Position numbers and translations under genes: made by a program
Assembly: GCF_000223905.1 (NCBI RefSeq)
Contig: NC_015948.1
Location: 744,001 to 808,000, forward strand
From: Haloarcula hispanica ATCC 33960
GTDB lineage: Archaea > Halobacteriota > Halobacteria > Halobacteriales > Haloarculaceae
Length of the DNA stretch: 64,000 bases
Direction of reading: 5' to 3'
In this document: one piece after another, positions 1-8,433 of the stretch
Layout of the letters: the number at the start of each line of letters is the position of its first letter
Numbering within the stretch: position 1 is the first letter of the stretch
Notes under the pieces: generated by a model
The model's input: only the letters and a program-made list of their open reading frames with translations
What the model was told of the DNA's origin: nothing
The model's database searches: none

Positions 1-70
1 GTACAATAGCGTTCGAACCGCCCCAAACCTGCCACGATAGCTGTCCCCATCCAGCACCATACCAATCAAA

Positions 71-490
71 ATGAATACGAAACAAACTGAGATCCCCGAC
101 TCGCTTCCGCTGGACGACCGACTGTCGCTCCTGTCGTCGCACTACCGGCGGTACCTCCTGTACGGGCTTTCACAGTACACGACGCCGGTTTCACTAGCCG
201 TACTCACGGATACGGTGACCGAATTCGAACACGGGACACCGGCCGAACAGCACCGCGACGAGCGACTCAAGATTTACACGGCCCTCTATCACAACCACCT
301 TCCGCGGCTGGTCGATGCCGGTGTCGTCCAGTACAACCAGTCGGAAGATATGGTCGATATCGGGCCGAACGCGCCGGCCCTCGTCCCGCTGCTCGAGTCG
401 ACGATCGAACACGACCTGTCCGCGAGCGGTAATGGCCTGTCATCGAACGCCGTCGATATCGACTCTTTACGCCCCGAACGGAGCAATTAA
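71..490 (+). CDS. Winged-helix-like haloarchaeal protein (DUF7344 type)
   Basis: 139 residues. The segment from about residue 20 to 95 (an LLSSHYRRYLL helix, then TALYHNHLPRL, then DAGVVQYN) looks like the small winged-helix domain of haloarchaeal DUF7344 proteins, probably a DNA-binding regulator; the target is unknown. The C-terminal 40 residues are polar and probably disordered. The ATG follows an A-rich stretch and no Shine-Dalgarno site is visible. The stop codon overlaps the gatE stop by four bases on the opposite strand, so the two genes converge. The family call rests on recalled resemblance, not on a search. Confidence 0.75.
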   Translation: MNTKQTEIPDSLPLDDRLSLLSSHYRRYLLYGLSQYTTPVSLAVLTDTVTEFEHGTPAEQHRDERLKIYTALYHNHLPRLVDAGVVQYNQSEDMVDIGPNAPALVPLLESTIEHDLSASGNGLSSNAVDIDSLRPERSN

Positions 491-2358
491 GCCCGCTTCT
501 GTATCTCCGAGCGCAACACGTCGCTAACTGTATCGCCGTCAGCTTTGCCACGGAGTGCGCCCATGCACTCGCCCATCAGCGCCGAGAACGCCCCCATCCC
601 CTCTTCGGCGATCTGGTCCTCGTGGCGCTCGACGACCTCGACAACGGCGTCCCGGACCTCCGACTCGTCGACGCCGCCCAGTCCTTCCTGCTCGACGGCT
701 TCCTGGGCCGTCAGCGACGGCTTCTCTGCGAGGGCTGTCAGGAGGTCCTCGATCCCCTCACGCGGCACGTCTCCGCCATCGACCAGCAGGATTGCGCCCC
801 ACAGGTGCTCGTCGGTGAGGTTCCCGACGGGCACGTCGTCGCGGCGGAGTTCGGTCAGCGTCGACTCCAGCGTCCCGGCGGCCAGCGTCGGGTCGACGCC
901 CTCGCCTTCCACAAGCGCCTCGAACAGCGGCCACCGCTGGCCGTAGGCGACCTGTTCGGCGAGGCCGGAGCCGAGGTCGAACTCGCTCTCGTACCGGTCG
1001 ACCTTCTGGGTGAGTAGCTCCGGAGTCTCGACTTCGGTCACGTCGGGTTCGACCGGTGGCACGTCCGTCTCGGGGTACATCCGGGCCGCGCCGGGGAGCG
1101 GTCGGAGGTACCGCGACGTGGCGTCCTCGTTCGCGTCCCGCGTCTCCTCGGGGACGCCTTCGAGCGCGGTCTCGGCCCGTTCGGCAACGGCGTCGATAGC
1201 CAGTTCGGCGGTCTCCGGGTCGTCGGCGACGATGGCGACAGCGTCCTCGGGACCTGCGCCGACAGCGTCCCGAAGTGCCTCGACTTCCGCCTCGGTGACG
1301 CCGTAGGCCGGGAGTTCGTCGGTGTGGAAGATGCCGCCCGCGCCGTGGCGCTTGGCGTGGTCGGACAGCTCCGTCCCGAGCCGGCGGTCGGGCTGAATCT
1401 CGCGGCCGACCAGGCCGTCGAAGCCCGAAAGCAGGAGGCCCTGTACCTCGCCGCCCGAGGAGAGCGCGCCTTCGATGACGCCCGACTCCGTGTCTTCGAA
1501 CACCCCGGTCACGTCCTGTGGCTCGCCGACGGCGGCGTCGCGTCCGGCGAGTTCGTCGGCGATGTCCAGCAGTTCGACCTGCCGGCGGACCTCGTTGCGG
1601 ACGAGGTCGTCGATGTCGTCGAGGCTCTGGACGCCCTTCAGTTCGATTCGTGCGCCCTCCTCGATGGAGACGTTCACGTCCTGTCGGATGGTCCCGAGGC
1701 CGCGCTTGACCTTCCCGGTCGAACGGAGGAGCATCCCGATTCGCTCGGCGGCCTCGCGGGCCTGCTCGGGCGAACTGATGTCCGGCTTCGTGCCGATTTC
1801 GACCAGCGGGATGCCGAGCCGGTCGAGCGAGAACCGGACACCGTCGGCGGTCTCCTCGACGCGCTGGCAGGACTCCTCCTCCAGTAGCATGTCCTCGATA
1901 CCGACCGGGCCGGCGCTCGTCTCGATGGCCCCGTCGTTAGCGACCAGCATCGACCGCTGGAACCCCGTGGTGTTCGACCCGTCGACGACGATTTTTCGCA
2001 TGACGTTCACCTGGTCGACGACGGACATATCCAGTAGCTGGGCGATTTCCAGCGTCGTCTCCATCGCCTCGCGGTCGACGCGGTGGGGTGGCTCGTCGTC
2101 CTCCTCGACGAGGCAGGTCGTGTCGTAGGCCAGGTACTCGAACTCCCGGTCGACCATGCTCTCCTCTAAGGCCGCCTGGTCGATCTCCCCGAGCTCGCTC
2201 TTTGTCGGGTGCAGATAGCGGGTAAAGGAGCGCTCGCTCTCCTCGGGTTCGCGGATCGTCGTCGGACAGTCACAGAACAGCTTCGTCGCGGTGTCGAGTT
2301 GCTGGTGGATCTCCAGCCCGGCGACGAGCCCCAGCTCCTCGTAGTCGTACTCGGTCAT
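487..2358 (-). CDS. gatE: Glu-tRNA(Gln) amidotransferase subunit E
   Basis: 623 residues. GatE activates misacylated Glu-tRNA(Gln) with ATP in the archaeal GatDE complex and converts it to Gln-tRNA(Gln) with ammonia from GatD. The N-terminal cradle begins GLVAGLEIHQQLDT, the GatB/GatE signature, and runs to about residue 270. An AspRS-like insertion follows to about 405, which separates GatE from GatB. A helical tail ends the protein. The ATG giving MTEYDYEELG was chosen because an in-frame upstream start would add 27 residues unlike the family. GatD is not in the window. The glutamyl-tRNA synthetase that supplies the substrate is encoded at 47.5-49.2 kb. Confidence 0.97.
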   Translation of the reverse strand: MTEYDYEELGLVAGLEIHQQLDTATKLFCDCPTTIREPEESERSFTRYLHPTKSELGEIDQAALEESMVDREFEYLAYDTTCLVEEDDEPPHRVDREAMETTLEIAQLLDMSVVDQVNVMRKIVVDGSNTTGFQRSMLVANDGAIETSAGPVGIEDMLLEEESCQRVEETADGVRFSLDRLGIPLVEIGTKPDISSPEQAREAAERIGMLLRSTGKVKRGLGTIRQDVNVSIEEGARIELKGVQSLDDIDDLVRNEVRRQVELLDIADELAGRDAAVGEPQDVTGVFEDTESGVIEGALSSGGEVQGLLLSGFDGLVGREIQPDRRLGTELSDHAKRHGAGGIFHTDELPAYGVTEAEVEALRDAVGAGPEDAVAIVADDPETAELAIDAVAERAETALEGVPEETRDANEDATSRYLRPLPGAARMYPETDVPPVEPDVTEVETPELLTQKVDRYESEFDLGSGLAEQVAYGQRWPLFEALVEGEGVDPTLAAGTLESTLTELRRDDVPVGNLTDEHLWGAILLVDGGDVPREGIEDLLTALAEKPSLTAQEAVEQEGLGGVDESEVRDAVVEVVERHEDQIAEEGMGAFSALMGECMGALRGKADGDTVSDVLRSEIQKRA

Positions 2359-2446
2359 TGTCGAGGTGTCCGGGACCGGGGGCCAAAAAACGCACCCTTC
2401 CCGCGCTCGCCGCCGTGCTTTTGACGCTCTCTCCCTCACTGTCAGT

Positions 2447-3241
2447 ATGCGCTGGCTGTCGACAGCCGCGGTGGCCGTCCTGCTCCTGACAGCCGGCTGT
2501 AACGCCTTCGTCGGCGCTGAGGCCGCAAATCAGGGTACCGTCACGCCGGCCCCGGTCCCGACAGCAGCGGAGTCGGACACGGCAACGACGCTGGACTCGC
2601 CGCCCGGCGTTACCACGGAGCGCCTCGAAAACGTCGCGCTCCTGTCCGCCGCCCACCGGCAGGCACTCAACGGCACTACCTACACTCTGAACGAACGCTA
2701 CACCGAGCTCACAATCGGGAACGACAGCAGCTCCGTCCGGCGCACCGAGACTGTCGCCGTCGAATCACCGACGCGGTATCGCGACGAGATGGTCAGAGTG
2801 ACGACTGACTCGAACGGGACCGTCGAGCGGTACGAGCAGTCGACCTACGCCGACGGCACCAACTGGTACGAACGACGGGACGACGGCACCGTCGAGCGCC
2901 AGCGCGGCGAGGTCCGCTTCAGCCGCGACAAGTACGCTTACCGGACGGCGTTCTACCTGAATCGCTACGCCGTGGTCAACCAGAGTTCTACGACCGTCGT
3001 CACCAGTGACGGCAGCCAGGCCTACCGGATTCGCGGTTCCGGCGGTGAGATTCCGACTACAGAACGGCTGGAGGAACTCCGAATTGAACTGCTGGTCGAA
3101 CCCGCGGGCCTCGTCCGCCGATTCAGCTTTTGGTATCGCACCGAAGACCGCATCGTCGAATACAGCTTCTGGTACGAGGACATCGGCGAGACGACGGCGG
3201 AGCGGCCGGCGTGGCTCAACGAATCAACGCCGATGAACTGA
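2447..3241 (+). CDS. Predicted haloarchaeal lipoprotein
   Basis: 264 residues. The N-terminus MRWLSTAAVAVLLL leads into a lipobox LTAGC, so Cys19 is the likely lipidated residue and the protein should be anchored outside the membrane. A Thr/Pro-rich linker follows, then a beta-rich domain with repeated Tyr/Thr/Arg segments resembling haloarchaeal lipoproteins of the DUF7537 kind. An in-frame start 27 codons upstream was rejected because it would bury the signal sequence. It is divergent from gatE with about 90 bases between starts. No function is assigned. Confidence 0.85.
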   Translation: MRWLSTAAVAVLLLTAGCNAFVGAEAANQGTVTPAPVPTAAESDTATTLDSPPGVTTERLENVALLSAAHRQALNGTTYTLNERYTELTIGNDSSSVRRTETVAVESPTRYRDEMVRVTTDSNGTVERYEQSTYADGTNWYERRDDGTVERQRGEVRFSRDKYAYRTAFYLNRYAVVNQSSTTVVTSDGSQAYRIRGSGGEIPTTERLEELRIELLVEPAGLVRRFSFWYRTEDRIVEYSFWYEDIGETTAERPAWLNESTPMN

Positions 3242-3275
3242 GTCGGGCCAGCACGCGGCACCGCGCATCCAGCGG

Positions 3276-3572
3276 CTAGAGACGGTCCGTTTCCGTTCGA
3301 ACTTCGTCGGTTCCGGACGTGCTCCCGGCCCGGTCGTCGTAGTACTTCCGGCCGATGAAATCGTCGTCGAGGTTCCCGACGAGGGAGTTATACAGCCCCT
3401 CTGCGGACTGGTACGTGGCTTCGCTGGTCCGAGCCAGCACCTCACTCATTTCGACGGAGTCGCCGTTCTGGGCGACCAGCTCGACGTCGCCGAGCTGGTG
3501 GACGATAGTGGTGTGGTCGGCGGGGAACTCACAGGCCTGGTCGAACAACTGCAACGTTTCCGAGTAACGCAT
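3276..3572 (-). CDS. DUF5789-like small haloarchaeal protein
   Basis: 98 residues, acidic. The pattern FPADHTTIVHQLGDVELVAQNG, then SEVLAR and DFIGRKYYDDR matches the layout of haloarchaeal DUF5789 proteins, whose role is not known. The start MRYSETLQLF was chosen; an in-frame start six codons upstream is possible. A TATA-like AT tract lies 27-33 bases upstream inside an inverted repeat (3591-3614), so a leaderless transcript under operator control is plausible. The gene is divergent from the acetyltransferase gene that starts at 3730. Confidence 0.75.
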   Translation of the reverse strand: MRYSETLQLFDQACEFPADHTTIVHQLGDVELVAQNGDSVEMSEVLARTSEATYQSAEGLYNSLVGNLDDDFIGRKYYDDRAGSTSGTDEVRTETDRL

Positions 3573-3590
3573 CTGTATCACATACCCCAT

Positions 3591-3614
3591 TTCATAATTA
3601 AAAAACATTATGAA
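3591..3614. promoter_or_regulatory. Inverted repeat overlapping TATA box
   Basis: TTCATAAT (3591-3598) and ATTATGAA (3607-3614) are perfect 8-base inverted repeats around an A-rich spacer. On the minus strand the spacer reads as a TATA-like T/A tract 27-33 bases before the start at 3572, the usual haloarchaeal position for a leaderless gene. Operator function is inferred. Confidence 0.5.
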
Positions 3615-3729
3615 TTTGGATTGTCCGGTGATCATCCTCGCCGACCAGATCCGGTTGTTGAGGCGAGACCTGATATTTCGATCCACTTGCGCGGGAAAAC
3701 ATATCACACACCGTGACATACGTTTCCAT

Positions 3730-4230
3730 ATGACAGTCAGACCGGCAACTCCGGATGATGTGACGGCAATCAACCAGGTTGCGACGGCTGCCTGGGAGAC
3801 GGATTACCCGTTGCTCACCCAGGAAACAGTCGAAGACGGCGTTGGCGACTGGTATTCGCCCGAGCAGATCGAATCGGAACTGGTCGAATCGCAGACGCTC
3901 TTGTTCGTCGCCGAGCGCGAGGGACGCGTTGTCGGGTTCGCACACGCGACGTGGCACGAAACCGACCGCGTGGGGTACATTCTCCGGCTGTACGTCCATC
4001 CCGACTACAGGCGCGAGGGCATCGGCCGGACCCTGCTAGAACGGACCTGCGAGGAACTGTTCGAGCACGACATCGACCGGATCAACGCGATGGTCCTTTC
4101 GGCGAACGAGCCCGGAGCCGAGTTCTACAATGGGTTCGGGTTCGAGTTCGCCGACGAGAGCGAAACCGAAATCGGCGGCGAGCGCTACCCCGAGAGCCGC
4201 TACGTCCTTGCGGACGAGTCGCGGGTCTAG
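3730..4230 (+). CDS. GNAT family N-acetyltransferase
   Basis: 166 residues, one GNAT domain. Beta-strand/turn LFVAEREGRVVGFAHA is followed by the acetyl-CoA loop YRREGIGRTLL (R/Q-x-x-G-x-G/A) and by NEPGAEFYNGFGF, all in family order. The substrate cannot be told from sequence; related enzymes acetylate small amines or protein N-termini. The ATG giving MTVRPATPDD was chosen over an in-frame start 40 codons upstream, because GNAT proteins normally begin with this strand. It is monocistronic. Confidence 0.9.
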   Translation: MTVRPATPDDVTAINQVATAAWETDYPLLTQETVEDGVGDWYSPEQIESELVESQTLLFVAEREGRVVGFAHATWHETDRVGYILRLYVHPDYRREGIGRTLLERTCEELFEHDIDRINAMVLSANEPGAEFYNGFGFEFADESETEIGGERYPESRYVLADESRV

Positions 4231-4363
4231 AAGCATCAGCCGTGGTGGCCCAATGCTGTTTCCCGCGGTGACGGCTGTCCGTCGGCACAGAACCGACCAG
4301 AAAACAGAGACACAACAGGGGACACTGCTGTTCGCGGCTCCCGCTGTCGTCGCTCGCATTTCC

Positions 4364-4383
4364 GAAGGCTTCGCTCAGCCTTC
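4364..4383. repeat. Small inverted repeat in convergent gap
   Basis: GAAGGCT (4364-4370) and AGCCTTC (4377-4383) pair perfectly around TCGCTC. It lies between the converging acetyltransferase and fumC genes. The surrounding 150 bases repeat CGCT/CGCTAC motifs, so this may be either a terminator hairpin or part of a low-complexity intergenic sequence. Confidence 0.4.
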
Positions 4384-4452
4384 GCTACTCCATCACGGCT
4401 CCTCACGTCGCCGTTCCGGTACGAGGGCCGCTCACTCCGTTCGCGCCCCTCG

Positions 4453-5859
4453 CTACTCGTCGCCGAGGATACCACGCTTCGTCATCTTCTCGGGGTCGAG
4501 CACGTCGTCGACCTCGTCCTCGTCGAGGTAGCCCTCTTCGAGGACCACCTCGCGGATGGTCTTCTCCTCGGCGAGCGCCTTCTTCGCGACCTTGCTCGCC
4601 TTGTCGTAGCCGATGGCGGGGTTGAGCGCCGTCGCCAGCGCCATGCTCTGCTCGACGCGTTCGGCGCAGTGCTCGGCGTCGGCCTCCAGTTTGGCGACGA
4701 ACTTCTCGCCGAACACCGCGCTGCTGTTGGCGATGAGTTTGGCCGACTGCAGGAAGTTCGAGGCCAGCACGGGCTTGTAGAGGTTCAGGTCGATCTGGCC
4801 CTCGGCAGCGCCGGCCGAGACGGCGGCGTCGTTGCCGACGACCTGCTTGTGGACCTGATTGACCGCCTCGGCGACGACGGGGTTGATCTTCCCGGGCATG
4901 ATCGAGGAGCCGGGCTGGTTCTCCGGCTGGTCGATCTCTCCGAGGCCGTTGCGGGGCCCGGACGCAAGCAGTCGGAGGTCGTTTGCGATCTTGTTCAGCG
5001 AGCCGGCGACCGTCCGGAGCGCACCGTGGGCCTCGGACATCGCGTCGTGGGCGGCCTGGGCCTCGAAGTGGTTGTCGGCCTCGCGGAACTCCAGGCCGGT
5101 TTCCTCGCTGATGTACGCCGCCGCTTTCGCCGGGAACTCGGGATGAGTGTTCAGGCCGGTCCCGACCGCGGTTCCGCCGAGGGCGAGTTCGGCGAGGCGA
5201 CCGTGCGTGTCCTGCACCCGGGAGATTCCCTTCTCGACCTGCGTGCGGTAGCCGCCGAACTCCTGGCCCAGCGTCACCGGGGTCGCGTCCTGGAGGTGGG
5301 TTCGACCGGTCTTGACGACGTTCTCGAACTCGTCTTCCTTGGCTTCGAGTTCGTCGCGAAGCGTCTTCAGGCCGGGAATCACGTCCTTCTCGACGGCCTC
5401 CAGCGAGGCGACGTGCATCGCCGTCGGAATCACGTCGTTGCTGGACTGACCGAAGTTGACGTGGTCGTTCGGGTGGATCTCGCGGGTCCCGATGTCACCG
5501 CCGTACAGCTCCGTGGCGCGGTTGGAGATGACCTCGTTGGCGTTCATGTTCGAGGACGTGCCTGACCCGGTCTGGAACACGTCGACGGGGAACTGGTCGT
5601 CGTGTTCGCCAGCGATGACCTCGTCGGCGGCCTCGACGATACAGTCCGCCTTATCTTCCGGTATCGTTCCGAGGTCGCGGTTCGCCTGCGCGGCCGCCTT
5701 CTTGACCACGCCGAGCGCTCGGATGAACCGCCGCCCGAAAGTCACGTCGCTGATCGGGAAGTTCTCGACGGCGCGTTGCGTCTGTGCGCCCCAGTACGCG
5801 TCGGCTGGCACCTGCATTTCACCCAGACTGTCCTGCTCTGTCCGGTACTCGTCGGTCAT
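4453..5859 (-). CDS. fumC: Fumarate hydratase, class II
   Basis: 468 residues, usual length for the homotetrameric iron-independent enzyme that interconverts fumarate and malate in the TCA cycle. The superfamily signature GSSIMPGKIN is at residues 317-326; the catalytic loop serine is Ser318. TGRTHLQDATP carries His188, and FGQSSND is near 136-142. The ATG giving MTDEYRTEQD was chosen; 35 further in-frame codons upstream are Arg/Pro-rich and unlike the family. A TTTTAC box 27-32 bases before the ATG suggests a leaderless transcript. No other TCA gene is adjacent. Confidence 0.97.
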   Translation of the reverse strand: MTDEYRTEQDSLGEMQVPADAYWGAQTQRAVENFPISDVTFGRRFIRALGVVKKAAAQANRDLGTIPEDKADCIVEAADEVIAGEHDDQFPVDVFQTGSGTSSNMNANEVISNRATELYGGDIGTREIHPNDHVNFGQSSNDVIPTAMHVASLEAVEKDVIPGLKTLRDELEAKEDEFENVVKTGRTHLQDATPVTLGQEFGGYRTQVEKGISRVQDTHGRLAELALGGTAVGTGLNTHPEFPAKAAAYISEETGLEFREADNHFEAQAAHDAMSEAHGALRTVAGSLNKIANDLRLLASGPRNGLGEIDQPENQPGSSIMPGKINPVVAEAVNQVHKQVVGNDAAVSAGAAEGQIDLNLYKPVLASNFLQSAKLIANSSAVFGEKFVAKLEADAEHCAERVEQSMALATALNPAIGYDKASKVAKKALAEEKTIREVVLEEGYLDEDEVDDVLDPEKMTKRGILGDE

Positions 5860-5885
5860 ACGTCCGGGGGGTGGTCCGCCCGGTC

Positions 5886-5891
5886 GTAAAA
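5886..5891 (-). promoter_or_regulatory. TATA-like box of fumC
   Basis: TTTTAC on the minus strand, 27-32 bases before the fumC ATG, the normal spacing for leaderless haloarchaeal transcripts. It is a position-based call only. Confidence 0.45.
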
Positions 5892-6290
5892 CCCACCGGT
5901 ACGAGTCGGGACACCACTCGGCACAGGCCTGGGGCTGCCGGGACAGTCGCTCACTGCGCACCACGGGTCCCCGGTCGGACAGCGGAGACCGTAGGGCTCA
6001 GAACCCGTGACCTGGATAAACGTGTATTATCATTCGGAAATATTAAGTAGAATCTCTCTCCACTTACCATGAGTTCGACGCCACAGAGACGTTCATGACT
6101 GATGCCCCCACAATGTCCGGTGACGGCGGTGTGTCGCTGCCGTCGTCGGCTGTCGGGGCCCGATGGGACACCGACGGACGTGACACATCGCGAACGCTCG
6201 CAGCCGGTGTACCCGCCGCGTTGCAACCGCTCGCCCGCTCGGCACGACGACGGGATGGCACACCCGTCACCGTGCGTTCCCACGCCGCCT

Positions 6291-6319
6291 GCCAGCCTGT
6301 GTTGGTGCGACAGGCTGGC
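6291..6319. repeat. Perfect 10-base inverted repeat upstream of ABC operon
   Basis: GCCAGCCTGT (6291-6300) and ACAGGCTGGC (6310-6319) pair perfectly around a 9-base loop, 106 bases before the first permease gene. A further TGGCTGGC copy lies at about 6345. It could form a stable RNA stem; a processing or attenuator role is inferred only. Confidence 0.5.
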
Positions 6320-6425
6320 CGGGTCGCGTGGTTACGCGCGTGCTGGCTGGCGAGACTGTGTGACTGACGACACATCCGTCGGGACGATGGACGGCGAACT
6401 CACGTCGGCGAACCACTGAACAACC

Positions 6426-7490
6426 ATGCGCGAGATACTCAGTAGACTCCTCGCCACCGGGGGTAGGCTCCGGTCGGCGGTATCGAGAGACGAATCGGAC
6501 GGCGACCAACTGGCAACAGACGGGGGGGCGACCGTGAAGACGACCCGGGGCGACTCGCTCCGGAACTCACTGCCGGTCGAGTGGGAACTCGTCGAATCCG
6601 CCCCGTTCTGGCTCCCACCAGTCCTGTTTGCGGGCTTTTTCGTCTACGGCGCTATCGCCTGGAACTTCCTCCTGTCGCTGACCGATTACAACGGCCTCGG
6701 CGGTGCACAGTACGAGACCTTCGACCTCAGTATGTACAGCCGTATGCTGAACGACGGGGCGTTCTGGCAGGCAGCACAGAACACGGTGGTGTTACTCGTC
6801 GTGTTCACCGTTCTCTGTCTGGCGCTTGGCCTGTTCGTGGCCATCCTCATCGACCAGCAGATACGCTTCGAGAACACGTTCCGAACGATATACCTGCTCC
6901 CAATGAGCCTCTCGTTCGTCGTCACAGCGACGATGTGGGCGTGGGTGTACAACGCCCGCAACGGCGTGCTCAATCAGCTCCTCCGAGTGTTCAATCTCGA
7001 AGGTGCCATCGTGGGACTACTCCGCCCGGCCGGGGTCAACGCCGAGGTCATTCAGTGGCTCTCCTGGAACACGACCGCCTTGGCGGCGGTCATCTTCGCG
7101 CTCATCTGGCAGTTCAGCGGCTACGCGATGGTCGTCTTCCTCGCCGGCCTTCGAGCAATTCCGACCGAACACTACGAGGCCGCGCGGGTCGACGGTGCGT
7201 CGACGGTTCGGATGTATGCGCGGGTAATCATCCCGCAACTCCGTGCCTCCGCGGTGTCCGCGTCGGTGGTGCTGATGGTGTTCGCGCTGAAGGCGTTCGA
7301 CTTCATCTACGCGCTCCGTGGCTCACAGCCGGGGGCGAACATGGACATTCTGGCGACGATGATGTATCGGGTCGCGTTCGACAGCCTCCAGTGGGCGTAC
7401 GGGTCAGCCGTCGCTATCGTGCTGTTTGCCCTCGCGCTGCTGGTCATCGGCCCGTACCTCTACAGCGAATACCGACGGGGTGAACTATGA
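6426..7490 (+). CDS. ABC sugar transporter permease (MalF type)
   Basis: 354 residues. An N-terminal cytoplasmic tail of about 55 polar residues precedes roughly six membrane segments. The EAA loop EHYEAARVDGASTVRMYARVI, near residues 255-275, is the contact for the ATPase in carbohydrate uptake class 1 importers. Its stop overlaps the next permease start by four bases (ATGA). The neighbours are the partner permease and the ATPase, so this is half of a heterodimeric channel for a sugar or polyol. The substrate is unknown, and the binding-protein gene expected upstream is absent. Confidence 0.93.
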   Translation: MREILSRLLATGGRLRSAVSRDESDGDQLATDGGATVKTTRGDSLRNSLPVEWELVESAPFWLPPVLFAGFFVYGAIAWNFLLSLTDYNGLGGAQYETFDLSMYSRMLNDGAFWQAAQNTVVLLVVFTVLCLALGLFVAILIDQQIRFENTFRTIYLLPMSLSFVVTATMWAWVYNARNGVLNQLLRVFNLEGAIVGLLRPAGVNAEVIQWLSWNTTALAAVIFALIWQFSGYAMVVFLAGLRAIPTEHYEAARVDGASTVRMYARVIIPQLRASAVSASVVLMVFALKAFDFIYALRGSQPGANMDILATMMYRVAFDSLQWAYGSAVAIVLFALALLVIGPYLYSEYRRGEL

Positions 7491-8416
7491 GTATCAGAGG
7501 CGGCAATTTCATCGACGAACTCCGCAGTACAGAGAACAGTCGTATCGGCCTGTATGCCCTCCTGCTGGCGGGTATCGCCTTCTACCTCTTCCCGGTAGAG
7601 ACGGCCGTGATGACGATGTTCAAGACCGAGAGCGCGTTCGCCCGGACGCTCCCGTTCGCGCCGCCGGGCACTGACGGCTTCACGCTTGAAGCGCTCAGCA
7701 CCGCCTGGAACACGCTCCGGCCGGGACTTATAAACTCGCTGTTGATGGCGATCCCGGCGACGATTATGTCTGCGCTGCTTGGAAGCCTGACCGCGTACGG
7801 ACTGACGACGATTAGCTGGCGCGGCCAGGTCGGCGTGGTCGTTCTCATCATCGCGGGCATCTTCATCCCCTACCAGGCCGTGCTGGTCCCGCTAGCACAG
7901 TTCTGGTTCCAGGTGTTCCCCGGACTAGTCGAGGGTTTCGTCAACACTCTCTTCGGCTTTATTACGGGCGGCAGTTGGCAGTATCCGAGCCGTAACGGCT
8001 ACGTGCAGTTGCTGCAGCTGTCGGTGACCCACGCTGCGTACGGGATTCCGATCTGTACGTTGCTGTTCCGGTCGTACTACCAGAGCATCTCCGAGGAGAT
8101 GATCGAGGCCGCTCGCCTCGACGGCGCGAGCGCGTTCAGCATCTACCGCAACATCATCCTCCCGCTGTCGCTGCCGATGTTCGCGGTGACGCTCATCTAC
8201 CAGTTCACGCAGGTGTACAACGACCTGCTGTTTGCGCTGGTGCTCATCAACGAGCCGGCCTCGCAGGTGGCGACCCAGCGCCTCGCGGCGCTCACTGGCG
8301 GGGTCGTCCAGTCGTTCAACACCACGATGGCGGGCGCCATCGTCGCAGCACTGCCGACGCTGCTCGTCTACATCGTGTTCGGCGAACAGTTCGCGAAAGG
8401 CGTCGCTGGAGAGTAA
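7487..8416 (+). CDS. ABC sugar transporter permease (MalG type)
   Basis: 309 residues, about six membrane segments. The EAA motif EEMIEAARLDGASAFSIYRN precedes IILPLSLP, as in MalG/UgpE-type subunits. It begins inside the stop of the first permease gene and is followed 17 bases later by the ATPase gene, so the three are one operon. The protein should pair with the upstream permease to form the membrane channel. Sequence alone does not reveal the sugar. Confidence 0.93.
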   Translation: MSIRGGNFIDELRSTENSRIGLYALLLAGIAFYLFPVETAVMTMFKTESAFARTLPFAPPGTDGFTLEALSTAWNTLRPGLINSLLMAIPATIMSALLGSLTAYGLTTISWRGQVGVVVLIIAGIFIPYQAVLVPLAQFWFQVFPGLVEGFVNTLFGFITGGSWQYPSRNGYVQLLQLSVTHAAYGIPICTLLFRSYYQSISEEMIEAARLDGASAFSIYRNIILPLSLPMFAVTLIYQFTQVYNDLLFALVLINEPASQVATQRLAALTGGVVQSFNTTMAGAIVAALPTLLVYIVFGEQFAKGVAGE

Positions 8417-8420
8417 TTAC

Positions 8421-8426
8421 GGAGGT
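8421..8426 (+). promoter_or_regulatory. Shine-Dalgarno site of the ABC ATPase gene
   Basis: GGAGGT lies 7 bases before the ATG at 8434. A strong site inside an operon fits translation of an internal cistron and supports the chosen start. Confidence 0.7.
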
Positions 8427-8433
8427 ATTCACA

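Larger units (their letters stand above)
5860..6425. other. 566-base intergenic region with a hairpin, no convincing gene
   Basis: It separates fumC from the sugar ABC operon. The first part holds the fumC promoter and an AT-rich stretch near 6018-6055. From 6090 to 6420 several frames stay open, but their products are Arg/Pro/Cys-rich, unlike haloarchaeal proteins. A perfect 10-base inverted repeat is at 6291-6319. In related importers the binding-protein gene usually sits here; no recognisable remnant of one was found. Confidence 0.6.

Noticed and set aside
2366-2446. Upstream start for the lipoprotein gene
   Set aside because: It would put 27 residues in front of the signal sequence, hiding the lipobox export signal.
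6064-6419. Frames of 90-105 codons in the gap before the ABC operon
   Set aside because: Products are Arg/Pro/Cys-rich with no acidic bias, no clear promoter and no family; overlapping frames on both strands argue for chance.
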